From contig CAVQNH010000043.1 of the NCBI GenBank assembly GCA_963713815.1, forward strand, positions 1 through 64,000: 64,000 bases of DNA, given 5' to 3'. Positions 31,829 to 40,052 of this stretch are shown here, piece by piece. Numbering within the stretch: position 1 is the first letter of the stretch; every line of letters starts with the position of its first letter. The DNA is from RYN-230 sp963713815. GTDB taxonomy: Bacteria > Actinomycetota > Actinomycetes > Streptosporangiales > Streptosporangiaceae. Below the pieces are notes generated by a model. The model ran no database searches, had not been told where the DNA came from, and was given only the letters and a program-made list of their open reading frames with translations. Both the position numbers and the translations under genes were made by a program.

Positions 31829-34207
31829 TCAACCCTGACGAGAGTGATAGCCGCTGTACCCGTCAGGGCGGTATGGGTCATCAGTCTGCCCGCTCCGGTA
31901 GCGGGTGTCATCCCGGCTCCCCGCGGGCGGCGGGCCGGCGTAGCCAGCCTGCCCCGGCTGGGTGCCGTAGTCGGGTGCTCCGGGATATCCGGGGTCGGGC
32001 TGGTACGGGTAAGGAGCCGCCGGCGGCTGCGATGCCGCCGCCGGGGATGCCGCTGGCGGTGCCGAGTACCACTGGGAACCCGGCTCCGCCCGGGCGTCGG
32101 CGGCCGGCTGCTGCGGGCCGGTCGCCGGATATCCGCCGGGAGCCCGGCCATACGGGTCCGAGTAGGCCGCCGTCGGGCCGGTCGCGTACCCCCCGGAATA
32201 GCTGCTGCCGTTCGCAGGCTGCTGGCCCGGCTGATACCCCGGGGCCGGGCGCGGAGGCACCGCCGTGGGCGGCTCCGGGGCCGGGGCCGCGGCCGCCGGC
32301 GGGGTCGTGTCCACGTAGCTGCCGTAGGGATTGCCCAGGCCAGCCTGGGACGAGGGAGCCTCGGCTGAGGAGCCGCGGTCGCTGCCCCAGCCCGGGGCCG
32401 AGGGCGCGGCGGGATAGCCCGCGCCGGACGCGGACGCAGGCGGGCTCTGGCTCGGCGTGGCCTGGCGGGCCGGTGTGCTGCTGCGCCGCCGGCCCGGGTT
32501 CGCCCGCGCGTTGCCCGGGCTGGACCTCGGGCCGCCCGGGTCGGTCCAGGCGGCACCCGGGTCAGTACGGTCAGCCTGGCCGGCCGAATACCCGTGCCTG
32601 CCGCTGGACGCGGGATAGTCCTGGCTCCCGCCGCCCGGGCCCGGGTAGGCCTCGTAGCCGCTGGCCGGTTCGGCGTAACCGCCACGGGCCTGGCTGTCGT
32701 AGCTGTCGCGCCCCCGGGCCGGGCCGGGATAACTGTCGCGGCCGTCGGCCGGGTAGCCGCCGGGGGAGGTCGAGTAGCCAGCGGGATAGGCGTCCGCCCC
32801 GCCCGGGTAACCGCTGGCCGGCTGGACCGGCCGCGGGTCCGCGCTGCGCCGGGGGGCCCGGTAGGACCTGCTGTCCTCCGCCGCAGCCGCGCCACGCGCG
32901 AAGGACGGGCTGGTCAGCGGGTCCTCATCGGCGCGGGGCCGGCTGGCCTGGGGGCGGGAGGCCTGGGGCGGGAGGCCGGGGGCCGGGAGGCCTGGGCCCG
33001 GGCGGGCGGCAGTCCGCCGGCCGGGCCCAGGCCAGCCAGGTCCGGCTGGCCGGCTTCGGGGGCCGCGGGCATGTACGGTGCGGGGCTGGGCGGCAAAGGG
33101 TCGGCCGCAGCCTCGCGGCGGTTCCTGGCCGGCAGCCGTTCCGTGGCCGCCGCGGCCCCAGGCCGGTCGGCGAGGCCAGGGCGGCCCGGGTCGGTGCGGC
33201 CCGGGTCGGTGTCGGCGCCGCGCGACCGCCGGGGTGCGCCCTGGTGGCCACCCGTCCGGCCGGGACGGTCGGCGGGCTGGCGCCGGCCTGGCGCGTCGGC
33301 GTCGGCGTCCAGCGCTGGCTGGGGCCGGGACGCCGGGCGACTGGACGCCGGCGGCTGGGCACGCGCCGGGCAGGCTTCGCCGCGGGGCGGGCTTCGGTGC
33401 CGGGGCTGGGGTGCTGGGGTGCGCGGCGCGGGCCGTGGTCGCGAGGGGGCTGTCGGCGGACAGTTCGGCCCAGTACTGCTCGTCGGAGAGCTTGTCCCAC
33501 TCGGTGCTCGGCCAGTCGTCGTCATCGTCGTCGTGCCGGCCACGGGACGGCCGGCCGCGGCCCTTGGCCGCATTCTTCGGCCGGCCCTTGACCTCCGTCT
33601 TGGCCTCCGTCTCCGGGATGTCCGCCCGCACCCGCGGGAAGACGTCCGAATCCGCCAGGTCCGGGTCGGCGTTGGCGCGCGTGGCCGCGAAATCCCCGGC
33701 GGAAGGCCCGGTGTCGTACAGCGCGGGCCCGGGGCCGGTATCGGTGGCCACGCCACCCCGGCGCGACGTCGTGGCGGTGCGTGACGCCCGGGCGCTGACC
33801 ACCGTGGCGGGCTCCGGTGCATCCTGGTAGCGCCCGCTCCCGCGCACCGGCGCCATGCGCTCGGTGTGCTGCGCGTCGCGGCCGCGGCCCGGGCCCTCGC
33901 CATAGCCGCGCGGCGATGGCTCGTAACCGCGGGACTGGTCGAAGCCGGCCGGCTCGTAGCCACGCCCCGGGCCGCCATAACCGCGCGGCTCGCCTGCGGG
34001 TCGCGCGGACAGCGCGGCGCCGCGTCCAGCCGGCTTCCGGGCGGCCCGCGGGTCGGTGCTCAGCCGGGAATCCCGGCCGCGGAGCCGGTCCCGGACAGCC
34101 TGACGCCCGCCTGGCTCGTCATCATCAGCGCGACCCCGCCTCACGAGGAAAACCGTGACGAGGACCGCGATGATAACGGCGACGAGGCCGATCACGAGCA
34201 GAAGCAT
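31829..34207 (-). CDS. Membrane-anchored Tyr/Gly/Pro-rich disordered protein
   Basis: A 792-residue protein: one N-terminal helix (LLLVIGLVAVIIAVLVTVFL, residues about 2-22), a short basic/acidic cytosolic stretch, and then about 700 residues of low complexity with frequent GY, YP and PxxY units and an acidic patch DDDDDDWPSTEWDKLSDEQY near residue 260. The latter motif (EWDKLSDEQYWAELS) recurs in actinobacterial proteins of this architecture. Residues about 285-420 read as an atypical Pro/Arg stretch; another frame there gives a more normal acidic sequence (see findings). No catalytic domain is visible. A scaffold or wall-growth role is possible but unsupported. ATG 34207 is chosen over TTG 34222. 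Confidence 0.6.
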   Translation of the reverse strand: MLLLVIGLVAVIIAVLVTVFLVRRGRADDDEPGGRQAVRDRLRGRDSRLSTDPRAARKPAGRGAALSARPAGEPRGYGGPGRGYEPAGFDQSRGYEPSPRGYGEGPGRGRDAQHTERMAPVRGSGRYQDAPEPATVVSARASRTATTSRRGGVATDTGPGPALYDTGPSAGDFAATRANADPDLADSDVFPRVRADIPETEAKTEVKGRPKNAAKGRGRPSRGRHDDDDDDWPSTEWDKLSDEQYWAELSADSPLATTARAAHPSTPAPAPKPAPRRSLPGACPAAGVQSPGVPAPASAGRRRRRARPAPARRPSRPDGWPPGRTPAVARRRHRPGPHRPGPPWPRRPAWGRGGHGTAAGQEPPRGCGRPFAAQPRTVHARGPRSRPAGPGWPGPGRRTAARPGPGLPAPGLPPQASRPQASRPRADEDPLTSPSFARGAAAAEDSRSYRAPRRSADPRPVQPASGYPGGADAYPAGYSTSPGGYPADGRDSYPGPARGRDSYDSQARGGYAEPASGYEAYPGPGGGSQDYPASSGRHGYSAGQADRTDPGAAWTDPGGPRSSPGNARANPGRRRSSTPARQATPSQSPPASASGAGYPAAPSAPGWGSDRGSSAEAPSSQAGLGNPYGSYVDTTPPAAAAPAPEPPTAVPPRPAPGYQPGQQPANGSSYSGGYATGPTAAYSDPYGRAPGGYPATGPQQPAADARAEPGSQWYSAPPAASPAAASQPPAAPYPYQPDPGYPGAPDYGTQPGQAGYAGPPPAGSRDDTRYRSGQTDDPYRPDGYSGYHSRQG

Positions 34208-34409
34208 CGCACCACCCAACAAGCCATGGCCGTATGGGCGGCGCCAGCGAGGCCAACGCGGCCATCACGCGGGCCTTCCCCTGTATCGCTAGCGCCTCGA
34301 ATCCATCCAAGGCTGAGCTACTGATCCGTCAGTCTGGCGGACTGTATGGGCGGTGTCATGCGTTTAGGGATTTTTTTGCCAAGTCCGTTTACCCGTTGCG
34401 ATCGGGCGA
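34208..34409. other. Upstream region of the large anchored gene
   Basis: A 202-bp stretch that is relatively AT-rich around 34360-34390 (a run of seven T at about 34371-34377). It must contain the promoter of the 34207 gene and any terminator of the upstream PEBP gene. A TAGCTCAG-like string on the minus strand was examined as a tRNA and rejected. Confidence 0.35.
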
Positions 34410-35003
34410 TTACGGACTGGCGGTTGTCTGCAGCCTGCCGCGCGCGATGGCGGCTTGTGCGATTGCGCTCCACGCGGTTTTCATGGCCACGCCCTCGGGC
34501 AGTGACAGTGACCTACTAAGGGCGTAGACGGTAAAGCGGTAGGTATGCAGTCCATTCAGCGGGCAGGGCGGATCATATCGATCGCTTCCTTTGCTGTTGT
34601 CTGCCTGCCGCGCGCCGGGCGGAACCTGCCCGGCCTGGATCCCGGTGGTCTGCGATCCGATATCAAAAACGATCCAGTAGATATAGGGCTTGATCGGTGC
34701 CGAGGCGTCATCCACGAGAAGGGCCAGTGACTTCGTGCCCTCCGGCGCGCCTGACCAGTGCAACGAGGGGTTCTGCCCGGGCCCGTGGCAGGTGTAGGCG
34801 GCCGGGAACAGGTGCGAGGTGAAGGCCTGGCTGGTCACGGTCATCTGGTCCGGGACGTTCGCCGAGATGGTCTTCGGGCCGCCGATCAGGCCGCAGCCGC
34901 TGACCAGGGCCAGTGCGGCCAGCCCGGCGGCACCGGCCCGGACGCGCCGCCAGGCCCGGCGGCCCGGGCCGCGGTCCCTGCGTCTTTGCGGTGCACGGCT
35001 CAC
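34410..35003 (-). CDS. YbhB/YbcL-type PEBP lipoprotein
   Basis: A 197-residue phosphatidylethanolamine-binding-protein homologue: N-terminal basic region, hydrophobic stretch and lipobox LVSGC (Cys about 42), then a PEBP fold with LFPAAYTCHGPGQNPSLHWSG, LALLVDDASAPIKPYIYWIVF, GSDRYDPPCPLNGLHTYRF and VYALSRSL. These include the conserved DPxxP-like and GP-HR-type ligand-binding segments, partly diverged (CPLNGLHTY). Bacterial members are thought to bind anionic ligands at the cell surface; function unclear. GTG 35003 is the last start that keeps the signal sequence, but its ribosome binding site is weak. Confidence 0.85.
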   Translation of the reverse strand: MSRAPQRRRDRGPGRRAWRRVRAGAAGLAALALVSGCGLIGGPKTISANVPDQMTVTSQAFTSHLFPAAYTCHGPGQNPSLHWSGAPEGTKSLALLVDDASAPIKPYIYWIVFDIGSQTTGIQAGQVPPGARQADNSKGSDRYDPPCPLNGLHTYRFTVYALSRSLSLPEGVAMKTAWSAIAQAAIARGRLQTTASP

Positions 35004-35597
35004 GCTGGCCGATCGTACGCGGTCCGGCCCCCCGCGCGGGCCAGGAGCCACCGGGACCCGCCGGGTATGGCGCCCGGGCCGGAGAAGCGTGCCCCAGCAT
35101 GGCGCGGCAACCCGATGCCGGAACACGGCGCCGCAGCACCATGCCGGAACACAGGGCCGGAACACAGAGCCAGAACACCGGGCCCTAACACGATGCCGCC
35201 ACACGGTCCGGAGCGGGCCGCCCCGATGGTGTCCGGGGATTCACCGGACAAAGGCTCGCCGCCAGGTCCCGGCACGGGCGTTAGCCCGCCCCGCCGGGGC
35301 GCGCTGTGTGCGGATCGTGAACAGTGACGGAATCGGCGCCGGGCGCGGGCCCGCGCCGCTCCCCGCGGTGCCCGGCGCTAAAGATTACTCTGGGTGACGC
35401 GGACCTATTACCGGGAGATTACTAATCGCGTCCGGTGGTGTGCCGCCGCCTCCGGTCAAGACCTTGGCTACCGGGACGCGCGGATCACGGCGAAATAAAC
35501 CGGGAGAGGCGGCAGCGCGGCGTATACCGCGGAAACATGGCCGCGCTACGGGCAGAAAAGCGGCGCGCCCGGAACGGCTAAATCCCGGGCGGCCACA
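35004..35597. other. 594-bp intergenic region
   Basis: I see no gene here. The stretch holds the degenerate tandem repeat at 35114-35206 and, further on, a moderately AT-richer segment (about 35380-35430) that may act as the promoter-proximal or terminator region. The sepH gene ends on the other side (its stop is at 35598). Confidence 0.4.
35114..35206. repeat. Degenerate tandem repeat of a 12-14-bp unit
   Basis: Copies related to ATGCCGGAACACRG occur at 35115, 35141, 35155, 35168, 35181 and 35193, with a diverged spacer at about 35129-35140. Three of them share GCCGGAACAC exactly. The region is upstream of the PEBP lipoprotein gene. Confidence 0.7.
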
Positions 35598-36695
35598 TTA
35601 CTCCGGCTGGCGCGAGGTCCCGAACATGATTTCATCCCACGACGGCACCGACGAGCGCCTGGACCGGCCCCCGGCGGCCTTGCGGGCCCGGCCGCGCTGC
35701 GGCACGGCCGGCTCCTGGCTGCCTGCATCGGGCGCGGCCTCGGCTACCTCGGCTGCGGGACGGCCCTCCGCGGCGTGTGCCTCGGCGGCACGGGCCTCGG
35801 CGGCGCGCCCAGGATGGGCCTCCGGCGCGGGTGAGGGGTGCGCCGCTGCTACCCGCGCAGCCTGGGCCGGGGCGGCCTGGGCCGGCTCCGGCTCGGCCGG
35901 GCGCACCGGCTGCGGCTCAGCCGCCCGTGCCTCAGCGGCCCGTGCCTCAGCCGTCCGCCCCGGGCTCACCAGCGGTTCCGGGGGGGTTACCGGCTCTGGC
36001 CGGCGCTCGGGCCGGTGCCCCAGGGGGACGGGCGGAGGCGCGGCCGCCAGCCGGCTCCCGATGGGAGTGACCGTGGCCCTGGCCGGGGGCCGGGGCCCGG
36101 GCGCCAGCCCGGCCAGGTCGGCCTCGGGCAGCGAGAGCCGGGCGGCGTCGTCATCAGCCGGGGAGACGTGGCGGCGCCGCGGGTCGAACACCCACTCGGC
36201 CATGAGCGGCCGCCCGCTGATCGTGAACATCAGCTGGACCTGCCAGCTGTTGTCGCCGCGTTTGCGCGAGTCCCACTGGGCTTCCTCGGCGGGCACGCCC
36301 AGCGCGGCGAGGCGCTCGGTGACGATCTCGCCGAGGCGGGGCCCGGGACCTGAATCCCCGGGCTGCCGGATGGACGCGCCCTGCGCCTCCTGGGCCCGGT
36401 ACGCCCGCTCGGCCAGCACCGGGCCCTCGAAGCGGCGGACCCGCTCGATGGGCACGCCCGCAGCGTCAGCGATCTCCTCCGCGGTCTCTCCGGCACGGAT
36501 CCGGTCCTGGATCTCCTTGGGTCGCAAGGGACTCTCCACTTCGATCTCGTACTGAGCAAGCCGGGAGAACTGCCCGCGCGCGACGATCCGCAGCCGGTCG
36601 TCGATCGGCAGCGAAAAGCGCCCGCCGCGTCCCGGTACCGCGAGTACGGCGTAAGTGCCGTCCTCGCTCACCGCGACGATGCGCAGTTCCTGCAT
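35598..36695 (-). CDS. sepH: Septation protein SepH (DUF3071)
   Basis: A 365-residue protein. The N-terminal DUF3071 domain (MQELRIVAVSEDGTYAVLAV, residues 1-20) carries a helix-turn-helix near residues 60-85 (RPKEIQDRIRAGETAEEIAD). A long Ala/Glu/Pro-rich linker (including AEARAAEARAAE repeats) leads to the short conserved C-terminus SSVPSWDEIMFGTSR. In Streptomyces and mycobacteria SepH binds FtsZ and promotes Z-ring assembly. The whole architecture is present, so division function is likely. GAAGGG sits upstream of ATG 36695. The gene is divergent from a MarR gene across 329 bp. Confidence 0.95.
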   Translation of the reverse strand: MQELRIVAVSEDGTYAVLAVPGRGGRFSLPIDDRLRIVARGQFSRLAQYEIEVESPLRPKEIQDRIRAGETAEEIADAAGVPIERVRRFEGPVLAERAYRAQEAQGASIRQPGDSGPGPRLGEIVTERLAALGVPAEEAQWDSRKRGDNSWQVQLMFTISGRPLMAEWVFDPRRRHVSPADDDAARLSLPEADLAGLAPGPRPPARATVTPIGSRLAAAPPPVPLGHRPERRPEPVTPPEPLVSPGRTAEARAAEARAAEPQPVRPAEPEPAQAAPAQAARVAAAHPSPAPEAHPGRAAEARAAEAHAAEGRPAAEVAEAAPDAGSQEPAVPQRGRARKAAGGRSRRSSVPSWDEIMFGTSRQPE

Positions 36696-37024
36696 CGGCG
36701 TCCCTTCTGCGCCAGCCGGCGAGGCCGGCGAGCGTGATGCCGCGCGAGGGCGTAGCTCGGACTCCCCCCGGGGACGAGTCTGTCTGCCGCAGGCCCTCCT
36801 GGCCAGTACCGGGCCGGCATGTCCCGCAGATCACCGCACACTATTCGCGGCCGGGCAGGCGGGTAGCCCGAACGCCGATAGTCCGCAGAGGGCCCGATAC
36901 GCGCCTGCTGCCGCCGATATGCCCGGCCCGGGGCACCGCAGTCCGCGCGGGCCTTGCGGGCCCGTCCGGCGGGTCTACCTTGGTAGCAGAACAAAAAACC
37001 TTTATCTCTAGTTTGTCAGTCGGT
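36696..37024. other. Intergenic region between sepH and marR-type gene
   Basis: No coding frame. It is GC-rich except for the last 40 bp, where an AT-rich stretch containing AACAAAAAACC and TTTATCTCTAG precedes the MarR start. That is a probable promoter or operator region for the MarR gene, but no perfect dyad is visible. Confidence 0.4.
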
Positions 37025-37543
37025 ATGCTCGACTTCATGTCCTCACTCCTCGGAACCCAGGTGCACTCAGCAGACCTCGCCGACGCGGTCTCCCGGCTCC
37101 GGCGCGCCATGCGCCGCGCCGCGCGGGCCGCTGACCCTGGGTCCGGGCTGTCCGTAGCACAGCTGGAGATGCTGTCCTGCATGGCGGAGAACCCGGGATC
37201 GCGCCCGGGCCAGCTGGCCCGGCTGCTCCGGCTCGCGCCCAGTTCGGTGGCCACCTTGTCGAACTCGCTGCGCCAGGGCGGGCTGGTGACCCGGACCGGT
37301 GGTGAAGGAGACCGGCGCACCGCCAGCCTGGATCTCACCCCGGCCGGTGAGACGGCGGTGCTGCGGTGGAAGACCCTGAACGAGCGCCTGCTCGGCCTGG
37401 CGCTCCGGGAGCTGCCTCCCGACACGCGGGTCACCCTGGTCGACGCGCTCCCCGCGCTCGCCGACCTGGCCGGCGCGGTCGACGCGCTGGCCGACGAGCC
37501 CTCAGCCCCGGACGCGGTGGCCGGCGAGACGTCGCTGGCCTAG
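37025..37543 (+). CDS. MarR family transcriptional regulator
   Basis: A 172-residue winged-helix regulator. An N-terminal dimerisation helix (DLADAVSRLRRAMRRAARAA) leads to LSVAQLEMLSCMAENPGS, the recognition-helix area LARLLRLAPSSVATLSNSLR, and the wing GLVTRTGGEGDRRTASLDLT. A C-terminal helical dimer arm follows with an Ala-rich tail. It probably represses a transport or stress gene in response to a small aromatic ligand; no target sits next to it. ATG 37025 is preceded by an AT-rich stretch; ATG 37037 is an alternative. Confidence 0.9.
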   Translation: MLDFMSSLLGTQVHSADLADAVSRLRRAMRRAARAADPGSGLSVAQLEMLSCMAENPGSRPGQLARLLRLAPSSVATLSNSLRQGGLVTRTGGEGDRRTASLDLTPAGETAVLRWKTLNERLLGLALRELPPDTRVTLVDALPALADLAGAVDALADEPSAPDAVAGETSLA

Positions 37544-37981
37544 CTGACCTCGGCCGGCTCCGGTTCCCGGGGCTCGCCCGCCGGCCTGGTGATGCGGCCT
37601 CCGGCGTAAGGCAGCGCGCCATACTCGCCGCGGGCAGCCGCAAACCCGGCGGCCGGCGAATCCTTTTCTGAGCCGGGAGCCAGCGTTCTGCAGTGCAATT
37701 CTTGTCTCTAAAGTCTTTCCGGGCCGGTCGCCGGGCAGGCCATTACTGGCTGCGGGGGAGGCGGTGCATTCGGCGCGCTCTGCCGTTGTGGCGGCCCGCG
37801 GACCTGGGGGTTGGCGCTGGTGGCCGGGCCGCTACCCGGCCGGGCTTCCCGGCCGTGGACCTGGGTAACTGGGGGCGATGGGGCAGGTGGGAATAGCAGT
37901 CCTGGCCGCCTGAGATGCGCCGTTCAAGTAGAGTTTTGCGCCGGATGCCGCATTTAACCGGTGCCGAGAGGCGGTGATCGT
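37544..37981. other. 438-bp intergenic region
   Basis: No recognisable gene. GAGAGGCGG near 37965-37973 is the ribosome binding site of the downstream membrane protein gene. No perfect hairpin was noted. Confidence 0.4.
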
Positions 37982-38467
37982 GTGCTGAGGCATTTGATTG
38001 GAGTCGCGTTCGGGGCCGCCCTGGCCGCGGCGATCTTCTTCGGCGGCGGCTGGGGCGTGGCGCGCATGACCCGTCTCTCGGCCCAGAACATCAGCCTGAC
38101 CAGCATCAGCGGCCTCAGCGCCCTCGGGGTGCTGCTGCTCGTCGGGTTGTTCCTCGGGATCCTGATGGTGGCACCAGTCTCGCCGCTCAGCACGGCGCTG
38201 CCCGGCGCGGTCATGCTGGCCTGGACCGGGCTGCTGGGACTGGACGCCGGGCTGGCGGCGAGGATCATCCCGCTGCGCGGCACGGGCTACGCTGCGGGAT
38301 TCCACGCCATGCTGGTCAGTGGCGTGCTGGTCCTGCTGGGCGCGCTGATGATCTGCACGGTGTTCGTCCCGTCCCGGTGGCGCCCCACCGGCGGCGATGA
38401 CGGCGGGAGCGCCGACGCTGAAGACGATGTTCCCGGCCGTCCCGCGCAGACTCGCCTGCTCTCTTGA
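37982..38467 (+). CDS. Four-TM membrane protein, unknown family
   Basis: A 161-residue protein with four hydrophobic stretches: residues about 6-24 (VAFGAALAAAIFFGGGWGV), 45-66 (ALGVLLLVGLFLGILMVA), 74-92 and 110-132 (LVSGVLVLLGALMICTVFV). It ends with an acidic GGDDGGSADAEDD tail, probably cytosolic. GTG 37982 follows GAGAGGCGG. I recognise no family; the Ile/Leu-rich helices and short loops resemble small actinobacterial integral membrane proteins. A strong terminator separates it from the convergent aceA. Confidence 0.7.
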   Translation: MLRHLIGVAFGAALAAAIFFGGGWGVARMTRLSAQNISLTSISGLSALGVLLLVGLFLGILMVAPVSPLSTALPGAVMLAWTGLLGLDAGLAARIIPLRGTGYAAGFHAMLVSGVLVLLGALMICTVFVPSRWRPTGGDDGGSADAEDDVPGRPAQTRLLS

Positions 38468-38540
38468 TCTGACCGCAGTGATCGCAGGCGCCGGGCCGGG
38501 CGGGCCAGGCGGCAGTGCCTGACCCGCCCCGGCGGCTCGG

Positions 38541-38573
38541 CCCCGGACCCCGGGCCATGCGCCCGGGCCGGGG
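38541..38573. terminator. Shared terminator hairpin between convergent genes
   Basis: Inner stem CCCGGGC/GCCCGGG with loop CATGC (38549-38567) is extended by CCCCGG (38541-38546) and CCGGGG (38568-38573) with a two-base bulge. It lies directly between the stop of the membrane protein gene (38467) and the stop of aceA (38576). Confidence 0.7.
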
Positions 38574-38575
38574 AC

Positions 38576-39934
38576 TCAGTGCGCGGCGGAGAACTGCTCG
38601 CTCTCGGTCGACCCGCCCAGCGCGGTGGTGGACGACTGCGGGCTGATGGCCGACGTGACCAGGTCGAAGTAGCCGGTGCCGACTTCCCGCTGGTGCCGGG
38701 TGGCCGTGTACCCGCGCGACTCCGCGGCGAACTCCGCGTCCTGGACCCGCACGTAGGCCGGCATCCCCTCGGCCGCGTAACCCTGTGCGAGGTCGAACAT
38801 CGAGTAGTTCAGGGCATGGAAGCCGGCCAGCGTGATGAACTGGAATGAGTAGCCCATCTGGCCCAGCTCACGCTGGAATTTCTCGATCGTGCCGTCATCG
38901 AGATGCCGGTGCCAGTTGAACGACGGCGAGCAGTTGTAGGCCAGCATCTGGTCCGGGTACCTGGCCTTGATGGCCTCGGCGAACTCGCGGGCCTCGTCCA
39001 GGTCCGGGGTGGACGTCTCCATCCACAGCAGGTCCGCGTACGGGGCGTAGGCCAGGCCGCGGGCCACGCACGCGGCCATCCCGTTGCGGACCCGGTAGAA
39101 GCCCTCGGCCGTCCGCTCGCCGGTGATGAAGGGCTGGTCGCGCTCGTCCACGTCGCTGGTGATCAGCGTGGCCGCGTGCGCGTCGGTGCGGGCGATGACC
39201 AGGGTGCTCACGCCGGCCACGTCAGCCGCCAGCCGGGCCGCGTTCAGCGTCCGGATGTGCTGCGAGGTGGGGATGAGCACCTTCCCGCCGAGGTGGCCGC
39301 ACTTTTTCTCCGAGGCCAGCTGGTCCTCCCAGTGCACGCCGGCCGCGCCCGCGGCGATCATCGACTTCATCAGCTCGAAGGCGTTCAGCACGCCGCCGAA
39401 GCCCGCTTCCGCGTCCGCCACGATCGGCGCGAGCCAGTGCTGGCGGTCCGTGCCGCCCGACTCGGCCCAGGTGATCTGGTCGGCACGCAGCAGCGCGTTG
39501 TTGATGCGGCGGACCGCCTGGGGGACCGAGTTGACCGGGTACAGGCTCTGGTCCGGGTAGGTCTCGGCGGCCAGGTTCGCGTCCGCCGCGACCTGCCAGC
39601 CGGACAGGTAGATGGCCTGCAGGCCGGCCCGGACCTGCTGGACCGCCTGGTTCCCGGTTACCGCGCCGAGGGCCGCGATGTAGTCCTCCTCGTGCAGCAA
39701 GGTCCACAGTCGCTGGGCCCCGAGCCGGGCCAGGGTGCGTTCCTCCTGGACGGATCCGCGCAGCCGGATCACGTCATCGGCGGAGTACGTGCGTTCGGTG
39801 CCGCGCCAGCGCGGATCGCTGGCCCACTGCTGGGCCAGGCCCGCGGCCTGCTGCTGCGGCCCGCTGGCCGGGCTGTTCCCGGTATGGCCGTTGGTGGTGC
39901 CGTTCGCTGTGCCCTCGAGGCGTCTGACGTTCAT
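38576..39934 (-). CDS. aceA: Isocitrate lyase
   Basis: A 452-residue isocitrate lyase: TYPDQSLYPVNSVPQAVRRI, VADAEAGFGGVLNAFELMK, the active-site KKCGHLGGKVLIPT with the catalytic Cys, VIARTDAHAATLI, and substrate-binding YNCSPSFNWHRHLDD. It splits isocitrate to glyoxylate and succinate for growth on acetate or fatty acids, and is a full-length enzyme of the actinobacterial/mycobacterial ICL1 class. GGGAGG precedes ATG 39934. It is divergent from the RamB-like gene, whose product commonly controls aceA, and the acyl-CoA dehydrogenase follows that regulator. Confidence 0.96.
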   Translation of the reverse strand: MNVRRLEGTANGTTNGHTGNSPASGPQQQAAGLAQQWASDPRWRGTERTYSADDVIRLRGSVQEERTLARLGAQRLWTLLHEEDYIAALGAVTGNQAVQQVRAGLQAIYLSGWQVAADANLAAETYPDQSLYPVNSVPQAVRRINNALLRADQITWAESGGTDRQHWLAPIVADAEAGFGGVLNAFELMKSMIAAGAAGVHWEDQLASEKKCGHLGGKVLIPTSQHIRTLNAARLAADVAGVSTLVIARTDAHAATLITSDVDERDQPFITGERTAEGFYRVRNGMAACVARGLAYAPYADLLWMETSTPDLDEAREFAEAIKARYPDQMLAYNCSPSFNWHRHLDDGTIEKFQRELGQMGYSFQFITLAGFHALNYSMFDLAQGYAAEGMPAYVRVQDAEFAAESRGYTATRHQREVGTGYFDLVTSAISPQSSTTALGGSTESEQFSAAH

Positions 39935-40040
39935 TGGTCCTCCCGACGTTCTGCCGTCCCCTGGGTGGTTACTCCCGAGCCTGCGGGCCAGGCCGGCCCA
40001 AAGCTAGGCGGAACGTAACGAAGAATGCTCAGATTTCATC

Positions 40041-40046
40041 TAAGCT
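40041..40046 (+). promoter_or_regulatory. -10 hexamer TAAGCT for the RamB-like gene
   Basis: TAAGCT ends 6 nt before GTG 40053, indicating a leaderless message. GAAGAT between them is only a weak ribosome binding site. The aceA/ramB divergent region is 118 bp. Confidence 0.5.
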
Positions 40047-40052
40047 GAAGAT

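Noticed and set aside
33078..33830. Large plus-strand frames across the Tyr/Gly/Pro-rich gene
   Set aside because: They are shadows of a GC-rich minus-strand gene, with biased Arg/Gly/Pro composition and no domain similarity.
34230..34350. TAGCTCAG-like string on the minus strand, resembling a tRNA D-arm
   Set aside because: The distance to a possible T-arm (GGATTCGAGG) is too short, no acceptor stem or anticodon arm can be built, and TTCGAATCC is not matched.
35085..35210. CRISPR-like array upstream of the PEBP gene
   Set aside because: Units are 12-14 bp, degenerate, with no spacers of constant length and no cas genes anywhere in the window.
37693..37896. 67-residue frame at 37693
   Set aside because: Arg/Gly/Trp-rich, no ribosome binding site and no family similarity; treated as non-coding.
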